Shown here: in pieces, positions 44,167 through 51,690 of the stretch
Layout: each line of letters opens with the position of its first letter
How positions within the stretch are numbered: position 1 is the stretch's first letter
DNA from: an uncultured Bacteroidota bacterium
Lineage (GTDB): Bacteria > Bacteroidota > Bacteroidia > Bacteroidales > UBA12481
DNA length: 64,000 nucleotides
Direction of reading: 5' to 3'
Assembly (NCBI GenBank): GCA_903851365.1
Contig: CAINOB010000083.1
Coordinates: forward strand, 58,880 to 122,879
Program-made: the position numbers and the translations under genes
Notes under the pieces: generated by a model
What the model was told of the DNA's origin: nothing
Database searches by the model: none
The model's input: only the letters and a program-made list of their open reading frames with translations

Positions 44167-44766
44167 ATGCTGATAGATAATTTTAACCGACAGACTTATC
44201 TTCAGACTTTTGCAGGTGAATTTTAAAGATATCGATGGTGCAGCTAATCCGGCGGCATTTACCGCAGGGCCCGCACCAAAGGATGCAGAGATTGAATTGT
44301 ATGAAATAAGCGATGCCACCGATGTTTGTTTAGGGTATCTTACTGATAAAGAGCAACAATTAATGGAAGGAATACTGGAAAACCTGTCGCCGGAAAAATG
44401 TTGGTCAATGGAAAAGCAAAAATTAACCGACGATGAATTTCTGGAAGTTCTGATAGATGCACGAGCCTGGGAAAAGCGCGAATATTAACCGATTCATTGC
44501 TCGCAGTAAATCCGGCCAACCCCGATTACCGCCTTATGCACGGATTAACCAGTCAGGCTCTGGGGAAATATCAGGAGGCAATAGATTCCTATCAATTGCT
44601 GATTCCCCTGGGAGGATCGTACAATCAGCATGCCCGATGGTACGCGGCTTTCTGCTATTTAAAGCTGGGTAATGTTGCGGAATGCAATAAACAACTCAAT
44701 AACCTGAAAGGAAGTGGCTCATTTTACCGGGAAAAAGCTGAAAAGCCGGGGAGGTTTGTGAGGTAA
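44167..44766 (+). pseudogene. broken TPR-containing protein gene
   Basis: Three frames in turn look coding. From ATG 44167, MLIDNFNRQTYLQTFAGEF ends at once. From about 44210 a second frame gives 92 residues (FKDIDGAANPAAF, YLTDKEQQLMEGILENL) ending at 44488. A third frame from about 44482 gives ILTDSLLAVNPANPDYRL and ALGKYQEAIDSYQLLIPLGG, HARWYAAFCYLKLGN, a typical end of a Bacteroidota TPR protein with an anti-sigma-like N-terminus. The only starts for the last two are TTG. I read this as frameshift decay of one gene whose N-terminus is mostly lost. Confidence 0.5.
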
Positions 44767-44811
44767 AACAAACGGCAACTCCCACTTTTTGATGATGGAA
44801 GTTTGATGCTC

Positions 44812-45135
44812 TTATTCGGCAAGGTTTGCGAATATGCCTTTAATTTTCCGTGCCAATGGTTCGTCAATTTTACCCATAACGACTTCTACCATAGCTTTAT
44901 ACAAGGTTACGATTTTATGAACCCGAACAATGGATGGTAATTTTAACCCCGATTTTTCCCAGTTTTCAATATAAACATCTTGGTTGGAATCGTATACTTG
45001 ACTGGTGATCCGGCAAACAACGATATCACCATCTTCAAAGTCGCTAATTATCAGAGCTGGTCTTCTCTTATAGGTCAAGCCATCAGTATAAGGAAATTTC
45101 AATAATACAATTTCTCCAAAAGAAAATTTTTCCAT
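44812..45135 (-). CDS. PemK/MazF-family toxin
   Basis: A 107-residue protein. FSFGEIVLLKFPYTDGLTYK followed by RRPALIIS near 25-32 is the conserved start of PemK/MazF mRNA interferases, and ITSQ near 43-46 and SIVRVHKIVTL near 67-77 are the further conserved strands. These cleave mRNA at short sequences when free of antitoxin. The start immediately follows the stop of the small upstream gene, the usual order for a toxin-antitoxin pair. Sequence looks intact. Confidence 0.85.
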   Translation of the reverse strand: MEKFSFGEIVLLKFPYTDGLTYKRRPALIISDFEDGDIVVCRITSQVYDSNQDVYIENWEKSGLKLPSIVRVHKIVTLYKAMVEVVMGKIDEPLARKIKGIFANLAE

Positions 45136-45354
45136 TTAGCTTTTGTCGTAAATTGAATCTGATTCGGCATATCCTTCTAGGAACTCCCTGCTGGCCACTT
45201 CCTGAAATGACAAATTATCATATACAGCAGGTTCATCAATCAAAACAATCACCCGAATAACTTTACCCTGATTCGATTTTAATTCAGGTTGGATCTTGAT
45301 CGGAATCTGAATTTGATTGTTCTGTATTTTCGATTTAAATTCTAATGCTCTCAT
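45136..45354 (-). CDS. probable antitoxin of the PemK/MazF pair
   Basis: A 72-residue protein from the ATG ending at 45354 (an upstream in-frame ATG would add 12 residues, but would lie inside the likely promoter). The N-terminal 40 residues are basic and beta-like (ALEFKSKIQNNQIQIPIKI), which could form the DNA-binding half. The C-terminal part is acidic (FQEVASREFLEGYAESDS), as in antitoxin tails that block the toxin. It directly abuts the toxin start. I do not recognise a named antitoxin family; the role is from position. Confidence 0.65.
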   Translation of the reverse strand: MRALEFKSKIQNNQIQIPIKIQPELKSNQGKVIRVIVLIDEPAVYDNLSFQEVASREFLEGYAESDSIYDKS

Positions 45355-45370
45355 TGTCAAAATCTTTACA

Positions 45371-45378
45371 CAAAGATA
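45371..45378 (-). promoter_or_regulatory. -7 box for the toxin-antitoxin operon
   Basis: TATCTTTG on the minus strand, 16 bp upstream of the antitoxin start; no clear -33 TTTG. Confidence 0.4.
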
Positions 45379-45394
45379 ATAATTTTCCATAGTT

Positions 45395-45779
45395 CAGCCG
45401 GGAATTTTCTTCGAAGAAGACGTTTACGCTATCGGCACATTATCCCGTATTTCAATTCTTGCCTTTTTACCACTCCGTTTTAAAGCTGATCTGGAAGAAT
45501 GCCACGAAAAAATTGCCTATTCGTTGCAGAAAATGCAACGAATACGATAAGAAGGATCAAGAACTTGATCGGGATAAACAGCATTATATGCATTTAGATA
45601 TAATTCACCTTAAATACAGTAAATTATATGCTTTGGCATACAGAGTACTCACATTGTTTCGTGGTATGCGACGGGGTTCCCGCCTGCGCGGGAATGACAA
45701 CTCTTCGAGGGCGACCTGATACGTATTATTTTAAGCTTTAGAACCTTGCTTCCTGCCTTATTGCCCTCTGCCTTCTGCC
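45395..45779. other. gene-poor stretch with a possible gene fragment and repeats
   Basis: No complete gene is seen. A 51-codon plus-strand frame without its own start (45395-45550: GIFFEEDVYAIGTLSRISIL, then FKADLEECHEKIAYSLQKMQ) has protein-like composition and may be the end of a lost gene. After it come AT-rich sequence, a palindromic repeat copy (45668-45707) and a GGCAGA-heptad repeat running into the GH20 stop. Confidence 0.35.
45668..45707. repeat. palindromic GTCAT(T/C)CC repeat, intergenic copy
   Basis: GCGACGGGGTTCCCGCCTGC followed by GCGGGAATGACAACTCTTCG. GTTCCCGC and GCGGGAAT are the palindromic arms. The flanks GCGACGGGG and GACAACTCTTCG recur in copies at 47041, 51641 and 53091. 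Confidence 0.7.
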
Positions 45780-45782
45780 CTA
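45752..45782 (-). repeat. GGCAGA-heptad repeat, supplies the GH20 stop
   Basis: On the minus strand it begins TAGGGCAGAAGGCAGAGGGC, the TAG being the stop codon of the GH20 gene, and continues as GGCAATAAGGCAGGA. Confidence 0.7.
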
Positions 45783-48446
45783 TCTCACAATCACCTCATC
45801 AGCAAACATCATTGATTCCTGCCCCTTTGATGCATGAAATTCGGGCAACGGTCCGAAGTAAACGGCAACGACTTTCAGGTAGCGTGTTTTGAGATTTTTC
45901 AGGTCGGTCTCGAAACGGTAAACCACGGGATCGGGAAAATCAACCGGAATCGTATGGTTCAGACTGACATATTTCTCATAGTTGGTACCGTCATCTGAAT
46001 AGAAAATATCGAGCCGCTTAGGTAAAATCACCCAGCTGAAGGTATGCTGATAAAATCCCATGGAGAGGGTATGCAGTGTATCGGTTTTACCGAAATCAAG
46101 TTCAATATTGATATCCTGACCGGAATATCCCTGCCAGCGGCCGCTGCGGATATCTTTTACGCTGCCGGTGCGCCCGTCGATGAGGCCGAATTTCCCGCCT
46201 GCGTCATAAGCCGGATGATAGGGACTCCAGGTGCAGCTCAGTTTATAGAGCTTTCCGATGGCTTTATGCATAATCAGACTGTCCACGGATTCGGGAAACT
46301 CCTTGCCCTCGGCAAACACCCGTGCCCGGATGGTGGCATCGCTTTTCAGAAAAACCGGACCTGTAAATTTTTCTGATCCGGCTCTCGGCGCGGAACCATC
46401 GAGCGTGTAATATACCGGCAGGTTATCGAGAATCGATCGCATTTTCACCTCGCGACCGGCCGGCGTGAGGGTATCGGCAATCGTTAATATGGTTAACCCG
46501 CGCAGATCTCGCAAACCCTGCGCCAGCTGCTCGAATTTCTGCAGATTTTTGTCGAGCCACCATGGCCGGCTCTCGAGCTTCCACAGCTCAGCATACCGGC
46601 TTTTCAGCTGGTCCGATTCGCGGATCAGAATCTTGAGCGTCGCCTTCAGGCTCTCGGCCGAAAGAGCGCCATTCAGCCCTTTCAGATACCGGTACAGCTG
46701 CACTCTGAAAATATTTTTTGTCGCCGAAAACCGCGCTTCGTTTAAGGCATAAACCATATAGTCCAGAGCAACACCATTCCGCACCACCTCCTTTTTCAGC
46801 TCCGGCAGCAAAGCCTCCAGACTGTCCAGTTTAGCCAGCACCTCAGCGTTCAGATCCAATTGCACATCGTCGACATATTCCGGATAAAAAGGCATCACCG
46901 GCTCAAACAGCCGCCCATTGGTTAGCATGCCCCTCACCTTCCCCTGGTGCAATGCCGAAAAAGCATGCATCCACGACGTCACCGACGCACCGCTCGTACC
47001 AAAGAAAAGCTTATCAAAAGCCTTACTATACCCCGCCATAGCACTTGTCATCCCGACGAAAGTCGGGACCCCGTCGCTTACCACGGCCCTCTCCTCAGCG
47101 TTCCAGCTCTTCTCCCCTCCCCACACCAGACCGTACCAGTTGTTCTCGAAAAAGTTGAGCGCATCATCGTCCCAGGTGGTGTTGAGCACCCCGGTTGCAC
47201 CGAGCTTAAATCCATCACGGATGTAATTATTGATATTGATTTCGGCCACTTTCAGGTTGGGAAAGATGCTCCCCCAGCAGCTCACGCCCGGCGCTACCCA
47301 AAAGTTCAGACCCTGGTCGGAGAATGGCTTGATGGCATAATCGAAGCTGGGCGCATCGTGATATCCCCAGGAAATAACGGTGATATCTTTCGGCAATTTG
47401 GCAACGATTTTCGGGTCGGAAGCAATATCGCCCCACATCAGGATTTTCTTGTGATACGGCTTAAGCAGCTCATTCAGCCGGTTGATATGATACCCGTAGA
47501 TCCCCTCGATGCCGATGCTGTCGGCCATCTTCTTCGACAGGCTGACCCCCAGGCCAAAAACCTCATCGCAATTGATGTTGAAAAACGGACTCGAATAGGC
47601 AGGAACCACCTCGGAATAGACCTCTTTCATAAACTGATAAGACTCCTCTTTCGTTGGCGTGAGTATATGTCCGCTCTCGGCAAGATGCTCATAGCCAGGC
47701 TTGCTCAGGATTTTTTCCATGTGTCCGAACGACTGAAAATTGCCGATCACCTGCACGTGATATCCGGCCGCATAAGCGCTCAGTTCCGCGATCTGCTCCT
47801 CCGTGATGCCATCATCGGGCGCCAGCGTGGGATGCTTCTTCATTTTAAACACATGCTCGGTGTATAGCGTAATCGCATTCAGCTTATAGGCAGCCAGTGT
47901 ACTAACCTCTTTTTCCAGAAAATCCATTGTCGGGATCGGTCCCCGGCTGATATCATCCTGCCATCCCCTGACCGGAATATCAGGATAATCCTTAATAGCA
48001 AGGCACGGGATACTTTTCCCTGTGCGGTTCGCCGTAATCAGCTGCGAAAGTGTCTGTATCGCGTAAAATACCCCTGCCTCCGAAGTTGCGGTTATCTTAA
48101 TCCCCTCTTTTTCAACTTCTAACCAATACGCCTCCTCACCTCCCTTGAGTCCGATATCTTTCTTTTTCTCTATCCTGATGGATTTACCGTTTCCTTTGCC
48201 GTCCTGCCTTATGACCGTTCCCAGCTCAGTTTTCAGGAGTGTGGCAAAATTCTCCAGTCCGATATTTTTCATCCCTGACGAGCCTTTTATGATGAAATTT
48301 AAAGTGGTTGGAACCTCAAACGATCCTGCTTTGAGATCGACCTGCTTCGGCATCGGGATCAGGTTCAATTCCGGTTTAACTGCCTGACCGGCAAGCATCG
48401 GAGATAATATAGCCACTAAAAGGGCTGTCATTAAAAATCTGTTCAT
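45780..48446 (-). CDS. GH20 beta-N-acetylhexosaminidase with in-frame repeat insertion
   Basis: An 888-residue exported enzyme; the start at 48446 opens the signal peptide MNRFLMTALLVAILSPMLAG. Residues of about 28-150 are the GH20b N domain (LNLIPMPKQVDLKAGSFEV). The barrel includes RGWQDDISRGPIPTMDFLEK and the catalytic Asp-Glu pair in NINCDEVFGLG near 292-302. A CHB_HEX-like domain (YYTLDGSAPR) and a discoidin-type domain end the chain (MMFADEVIVR). GH20 releases terminal GlcNAc or GalNAc by substrate-assisted catalysis. Near 456-468 the residues SDGVPTFVGMTS are encoded by a dispersed palindromic repeat. The stop lies in another repeat. Confidence 0.93.
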   Translation of the reverse strand: MNRFLMTALLVAILSPMLAGQAVKPELNLIPMPKQVDLKAGSFEVPTTLNFIIKGSSGMKNIGLENFATLLKTELGTVIRQDGKGNGKSIRIEKKKDIGLKGGEEAYWLEVEKEGIKITATSEAGVFYAIQTLSQLITANRTGKSIPCLAIKDYPDIPVRGWQDDISRGPIPTMDFLEKEVSTLAAYKLNAITLYTEHVFKMKKHPTLAPDDGITEEQIAELSAYAAGYHVQVIGNFQSFGHMEKILSKPGYEHLAESGHILTPTKEESYQFMKEVYSEVVPAYSSPFFNINCDEVFGLGVSLSKKMADSIGIEGIYGYHINRLNELLKPYHKKILMWGDIASDPKIVAKLPKDITVISWGYHDAPSFDYAIKPFSDQGLNFWVAPGVSCWGSIFPNLKVAEININNYIRDGFKLGATGVLNTTWDDDALNFFENNWYGLVWGGEKSWNAEERAVVSDGVPTFVGMTSAMAGYSKAFDKLFFGTSGASVTSWMHAFSALHQGKVRGMLTNGRLFEPVMPFYPEYVDDVQLDLNAEVLAKLDSLEALLPELKKEVVRNGVALDYMVYALNEARFSATKNIFRVQLYRYLKGLNGALSAESLKATLKILIRESDQLKSRYAELWKLESRPWWLDKNLQKFEQLAQGLRDLRGLTILTIADTLTPAGREVKMRSILDNLPVYYTLDGSAPRAGSEKFTGPVFLKSDATIRARVFAEGKEFPESVDSLIMHKAIGKLYKLSCTWSPYHPAYDAGGKFGLIDGRTGSVKDIRSGRWQGYSGQDINIELDFGKTDTLHTLSMGFYQHTFSWVILPKRLDIFYSDDGTNYEKYVSLNHTIPVDFPDPVVYRFETDLKNLKTRYLKVVAVYFGPLPEFHASKGQESMMFADEVIVR
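47041..47077. repeat. palindromic repeat inside the GH20 coding sequence
   Basis: TTGTCATCCCGACGAAAGTC and GGGACCCCGTCGC: arms TCCCGAC and GTCGGGA around GAAA. It matches the intergenic copy at 45668-45707 in core and flanks, and reads through in frame with no stop codon. Confidence 0.75.
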
Positions 48447-48534
48447 GGCAATCAATTTCGATATCAAATAAAATTAGATAAATATCCCTCTTTTCCGCCT
48501 TCTTCCGTAACTTAGGGAAATATAATCGCCACCC

Positions 48535-49974
48535 ATGAAATCAATCATTGCCATCCTTTTAGCGGTCATTACTATCGGGATATATTCCTGTAAAAAGGAA
48601 GACATCGCCGGCAAGGACCTCACCATTCTGTGCGAAGTGCTTAAACCCTATAATTATCAGGAAAACGGGGTTCTCAAAGGGATTACAGTGGGTGCAGTCG
48701 ACCGGATATTGCAGGATTTGAACCTCAGCAATAACATCGGCATCACCACTAACTGGGATTCGATTTACACTTTGCTGCAAACGCGGGAAAACACGATGGT
48801 ACTGACTACCGTAATGACTCCCGAACGCAAGCCCCTGTTCAAATGGGTGGGCCCGATAACCCTGTGGAATACTTCCTTTGTCGGGTTAAAGAGTTCGAAT
48901 TTGATCCTTACCGGCATTGACGATGCTAAAAAAGTGACTGCTGTTGGCGTGGTAAAAGGATATGAAACAGTTACTACACTTCTGACTCTCGGGTTCACCA
49001 ATGTAAAACAATACTTTACCCTTGATGAGATGATCCGTGGGTTGTACGACGGATCGGTTGACCTGATTTTTGATGATCCGGGGATCCTGCAGTTCAGCGC
49101 TGCCGGTCAGTCGCTCGATGCCACCAAAATCACCAGCCTAATGACCTGGAACTCGGCGCCTGCGTATCTCGGATTTTCAAAAGATGTATCCGACAACCTG
49201 ATCAAGAACTGGCAGCAAAAGTTTGATCTGCTTAAAGATAACGGTTTTCTGCAACGGCTTTACGACACCTATCTGCCCGGAACCCATGCTCCGGGGCGCA
49301 TCCTGATGTTTACCGAGGAAAATCCCCCGCAGACCTATCGCGATCCCGCGGGAAACCTTGCGGGCAGTAGCATGGACATGCTTAATTACATGCTAAAGGG
49401 TAGCAATCTCGGGGGACCGGTGGAATACACCAACTGGACCAATGCTTACAATCAGATATTATTTGTACCCAACTCGATGGCATTCAGCACGGTGCGATCG
49501 ACTGCACGGGAAGACCTGTTTCAATGGGTAGGACCGATCTGTAAGAAAAGATATTGCTTTTATGTGGCTTCTTACTCTGATTATCAGATCGCCACGATCG
49601 ATGATGCCCGCCATCTGAGGTCGGTAGGAACCGTTACGGGATGGTCGTCGGAGCAGGAACTGGCCGACCTGGGCTTTGGCAATGTGGTGACCTGGGCAAC
49701 ACCCGAGGAGGTATTTAAGAAGCTGATGGATGGCGACATTTCTTGTGCCGTGCTGAATGATATCGGCATGAGGATGCTTGGCGACGCTTCCGGACATCCG
49801 CCAAAAGACTACCGAAAAGGGGCCATTTTATCCGAAGGTCAGAATTACCTCGCCTTCTCTAAAGATACCGATCCGACGTATATCACCACGATGACCAATG
49901 CCTATAATCTGATGGTGAGCAGCGGGAAGCTGGCGGAGATATGGAAGGGGTGGTATCCGGAGATCATCTGGTGA
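48535..49974 (+). CDS. lipoprotein with two tandem solute-binding (SBP_bac_3-like) domains
   Basis: A 479-residue lipoprotein (lipobox IYSC, Cys19). Two halves of about 225 residues are clear internal duplicates: FKWVGPITLWNTSFVGLKSS versus FQWVGPICKKRYCFYVASYS, and GIDDAKKVTAVGVVKGYETV versus TIDDARHLRSVGTVTGWSSE, followed by LGFTNVKQYFT and LGFGNVVTWAT. Each half resembles the periplasmic amino acid-binding fold used by ABC importers, with AFSKD or GFSKD-like closing strands. No permease or ATPase is near, nor any kinase domain. It may sense or sequester a small ligand at the surface. Confidence 0.85.
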   Translation: MKSIIAILLAVITIGIYSCKKEDIAGKDLTILCEVLKPYNYQENGVLKGITVGAVDRILQDLNLSNNIGITTNWDSIYTLLQTRENTMVLTTVMTPERKPLFKWVGPITLWNTSFVGLKSSNLILTGIDDAKKVTAVGVVKGYETVTTLLTLGFTNVKQYFTLDEMIRGLYDGSVDLIFDDPGILQFSAAGQSLDATKITSLMTWNSAPAYLGFSKDVSDNLIKNWQQKFDLLKDNGFLQRLYDTYLPGTHAPGRILMFTEENPPQTYRDPAGNLAGSSMDMLNYMLKGSNLGGPVEYTNWTNAYNQILFVPNSMAFSTVRSTAREDLFQWVGPICKKRYCFYVASYSDYQIATIDDARHLRSVGTVTGWSSEQELADLGFGNVVTWATPEEVFKKLMDGDISCAVLNDIGMRMLGDASGHPPKDYRKGAILSEGQNYLAFSKDTDPTYITTMTNAYNLMVSSGKLAEIWKGWYPEIIW

Positions 49975-49997
49975 CCCGGATGCGTATCAATAGCCGC

Positions 49998-50103
49998 GGG
50001 TTTTAACCCGTGGGAGGATGTTGGAGCAATGCTGTAATGTCTGGGTTTTAACCCGTGGGAGGATGTTGGAGCAATGCTGTAATGTCTGGGTTTTAACCCG
50101 TGG
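49998..50103. repeat. 45-bp tandem repeat, 2.3 copies, with palindromic core
   Basis: Units start at 49998, 50043 and 50088. Each opens with GGGTTTTAACCCGTGG, in which CGGGTT-TT-AACCCG can form a hairpin, followed by GAGGATGTTGGAGCAATGCT. It fills the gap between two convergent genes and may act as a terminator for both. Confidence 0.75.
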
Positions 50104-50130
50104 ATCGGGGTTGGGGCTGTCTGGGGTTAG

Positions 50131-51504
50131 TCAGAGAGCTCGCAGGATCCCCAGCGGCCCCGTAACGCTGGTCATATACACCGGGTTCTGCGTATAACCT
50201 GTTGGTGGATAAATGCATTCATAAGGTCCGCCATGGTTGGGACCGGGCAGGCGGAAATCGGTCTTCCTCAAATGTGCAATGAATTCGGAGGCGAGCTGTT
50301 TGGCCGCATCACGGTCGGTGCGCGCCAGGGCATAACAAACCCAACCGGTGGCTGTTCCCCAGTAGGCGCCATTCTGATAGCTGTTTTTGCCAGCCAAAGC
50401 CTTTTCCCAGGCCGTCGAGGAACTGAAGTCGTCGGTGGTCAGAATATGCCTTATTTGCCCTTCCATGGTCATAGTGCCGGCACGATAAGCTTTGGATAAT
50501 TCAACCGAGGCCCGATTTGCCTTCGACCCGTCGAGGGCTCCGATATAGATTGCAAAGGCAGTGGCCCAAACGTCGGGCTCTTTGCTGCGGCCCGTGCTGG
50601 CCCTCAGCAAACCACGTTCCTCCGCAAAGACTTCGGCCAGGTATAGCTTGATTTTATAGGCAACCGACCGGTATCCGGCTGAATTTTTACGATAATCAAC
50701 AGGTCCGATCAATCCTGCATTTTTTTCAGATACCTGAGCCATCCATCCTGATATTTCGGCCATTTCGAGCGCCGCCCGGTACCGGAGCAGCGAGCCGAAA
50801 CAGACCTCGCCGGTCATCGAGACCACATCGCGAAAACCAAAATCGCAGGTTGGCAAAGAATCGCTGATAAAAGCCATCTGATGATCAGGCTTGAACGGCA
50901 CCTCATCAAACGCCATCGCGAGCCGCTTATAAAGGTTGATATTATTCACCGCCTGATTCAGCAACCCTTTGTCATCTATGGATTTCAGATAATACCAGGC
51001 CATGTGGATAAAATAAAACTCATCGCAGAAGGGCGGCTGCCTCCAGATTTCATTACCTTGATCTCCATAAACATAGGTGCCGGGAAAATAAATCGGCAAT
51101 CCGTCGTTTATCCGGATATGATCGGGTATAGAGCCGATGGGCACCAGGCTGCCGGTTTTCGTTCTCCAGGTGGAGTCCGATTGGCGGGCGGCGGTATATA
51201 AAAGAATATCAAGCTGTTCCTTTGGAGTAATCAGCCCACTTTCCAGCGACATGGCATAATCGCGGATCCAGAACGAAGGATAGCAGTCGCGGCCACCGGG
51301 TTTTATCAAAGTAATGCCCGACCGGTTGGGACCGAACGAACGGATAGCCGGCGGCAGATCCTGTCCGGGAAGAATCCGTGAACTGTCGACCACCGCACGG
51401 GTAATATCCTCCAGAAAAGCCATATCCTCCTTGGAAACCAGGGGAGCATGGGAACAAGAGGAAGCTAAGAATAGGATAAAGGTTAGGAGGTTTATTAATT
51501 TCAT
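50131..51504 (-). CDS. six-hairpin glycosidase-like lipoprotein
   Basis: A 457-residue lipoprotein (lipobox LASSC, Cys17). The mature chain is strongly helical and aromatic-rich, with FWIRDYAMSLESGLITPKEQ near 81-100, a motif shared by (alpha/alpha)6-barrel glycosidases of the amylo-1,6-glucosidase/GH78-like superfamily. DVWATAFAIYIGAL and NGAYWGTATGWVCYALARTD in the last third are typical of the barrel closure. I cannot assign a CAZy family or a sugar. It ends 27 bp from the tandem repeat and stands alone. Confidence 0.7.
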   Translation of the reverse strand: MKLINLLTFILFLASSCSHAPLVSKEDMAFLEDITRAVVDSSRILPGQDLPPAIRSFGPNRSGITLIKPGGRDCYPSFWIRDYAMSLESGLITPKEQLDILLYTAARQSDSTWRTKTGSLVPIGSIPDHIRINDGLPIYFPGTYVYGDQGNEIWRQPPFCDEFYFIHMAWYYLKSIDDKGLLNQAVNNINLYKRLAMAFDEVPFKPDHQMAFISDSLPTCDFGFRDVVSMTGEVCFGSLLRYRAALEMAEISGWMAQVSEKNAGLIGPVDYRKNSAGYRSVAYKIKLYLAEVFAEERGLLRASTGRSKEPDVWATAFAIYIGALDGSKANRASVELSKAYRAGTMTMEGQIRHILTTDDFSSSTAWEKALAGKNSYQNGAYWGTATGWVCYALARTDRDAAKQLASEFIAHLRKTDFRLPGPNHGGPYECIYPPTGYTQNPVYMTSVTGPLGILRAL

Positions 51505-51570
51505 TGGGGGTAGGAGATATATCGGTTGGGATGAGTAATTTCAATCCATTAAATTAGTCAATTAAACAAA

Positions 51571-51690
51571 GATGAGATTCGAATTGAGAATTTTGAATTC
51601 TGAAATTACAGATTCAAGGCAGCCGAGAAGTCATTATCGTCGAAGCGTTGTCATCCCCGCGAAGGCGCAGCCGGAGGCGGGGACCTCCTC
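51571..51690 (+). repeat. composite dispersed repeat at the start of the M24 gene
   Basis: Part one (51571-51622) reads GATGAGATTCGAATTGAGAA, then TTTTGAATTCTGAA and GATTCAAGGCAGC. Part two (51641-51684) is the palindromic CGAAGCGTTGTCATCCCCGC element. The same order recurs at 53021-53150. The ATG of part one opens the M24 reading frame. Confidence 0.75.

Noticed and set aside
45459..45719. An 86-codon gene upstream of GH20
   Set aside because: Its end is translated palindromic repeat (RGSRLRGNDNSS) and its start competes with a better frame; composition is not protein-like.
46947..47867. A 306-codon open frame on the plus strand
   Set aside because: It lies wholly antisense to the GH20 gene, has no signal or motif, and includes the repeat as NPDESRDP-like text; it is a shadow of the high-GC third positions of GH20.
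49998..50103. Possible CRISPR array
   Set aside because: The units are contiguous with 45-bp period and identical throughout, so there are no spacers, and no cas genes are present.
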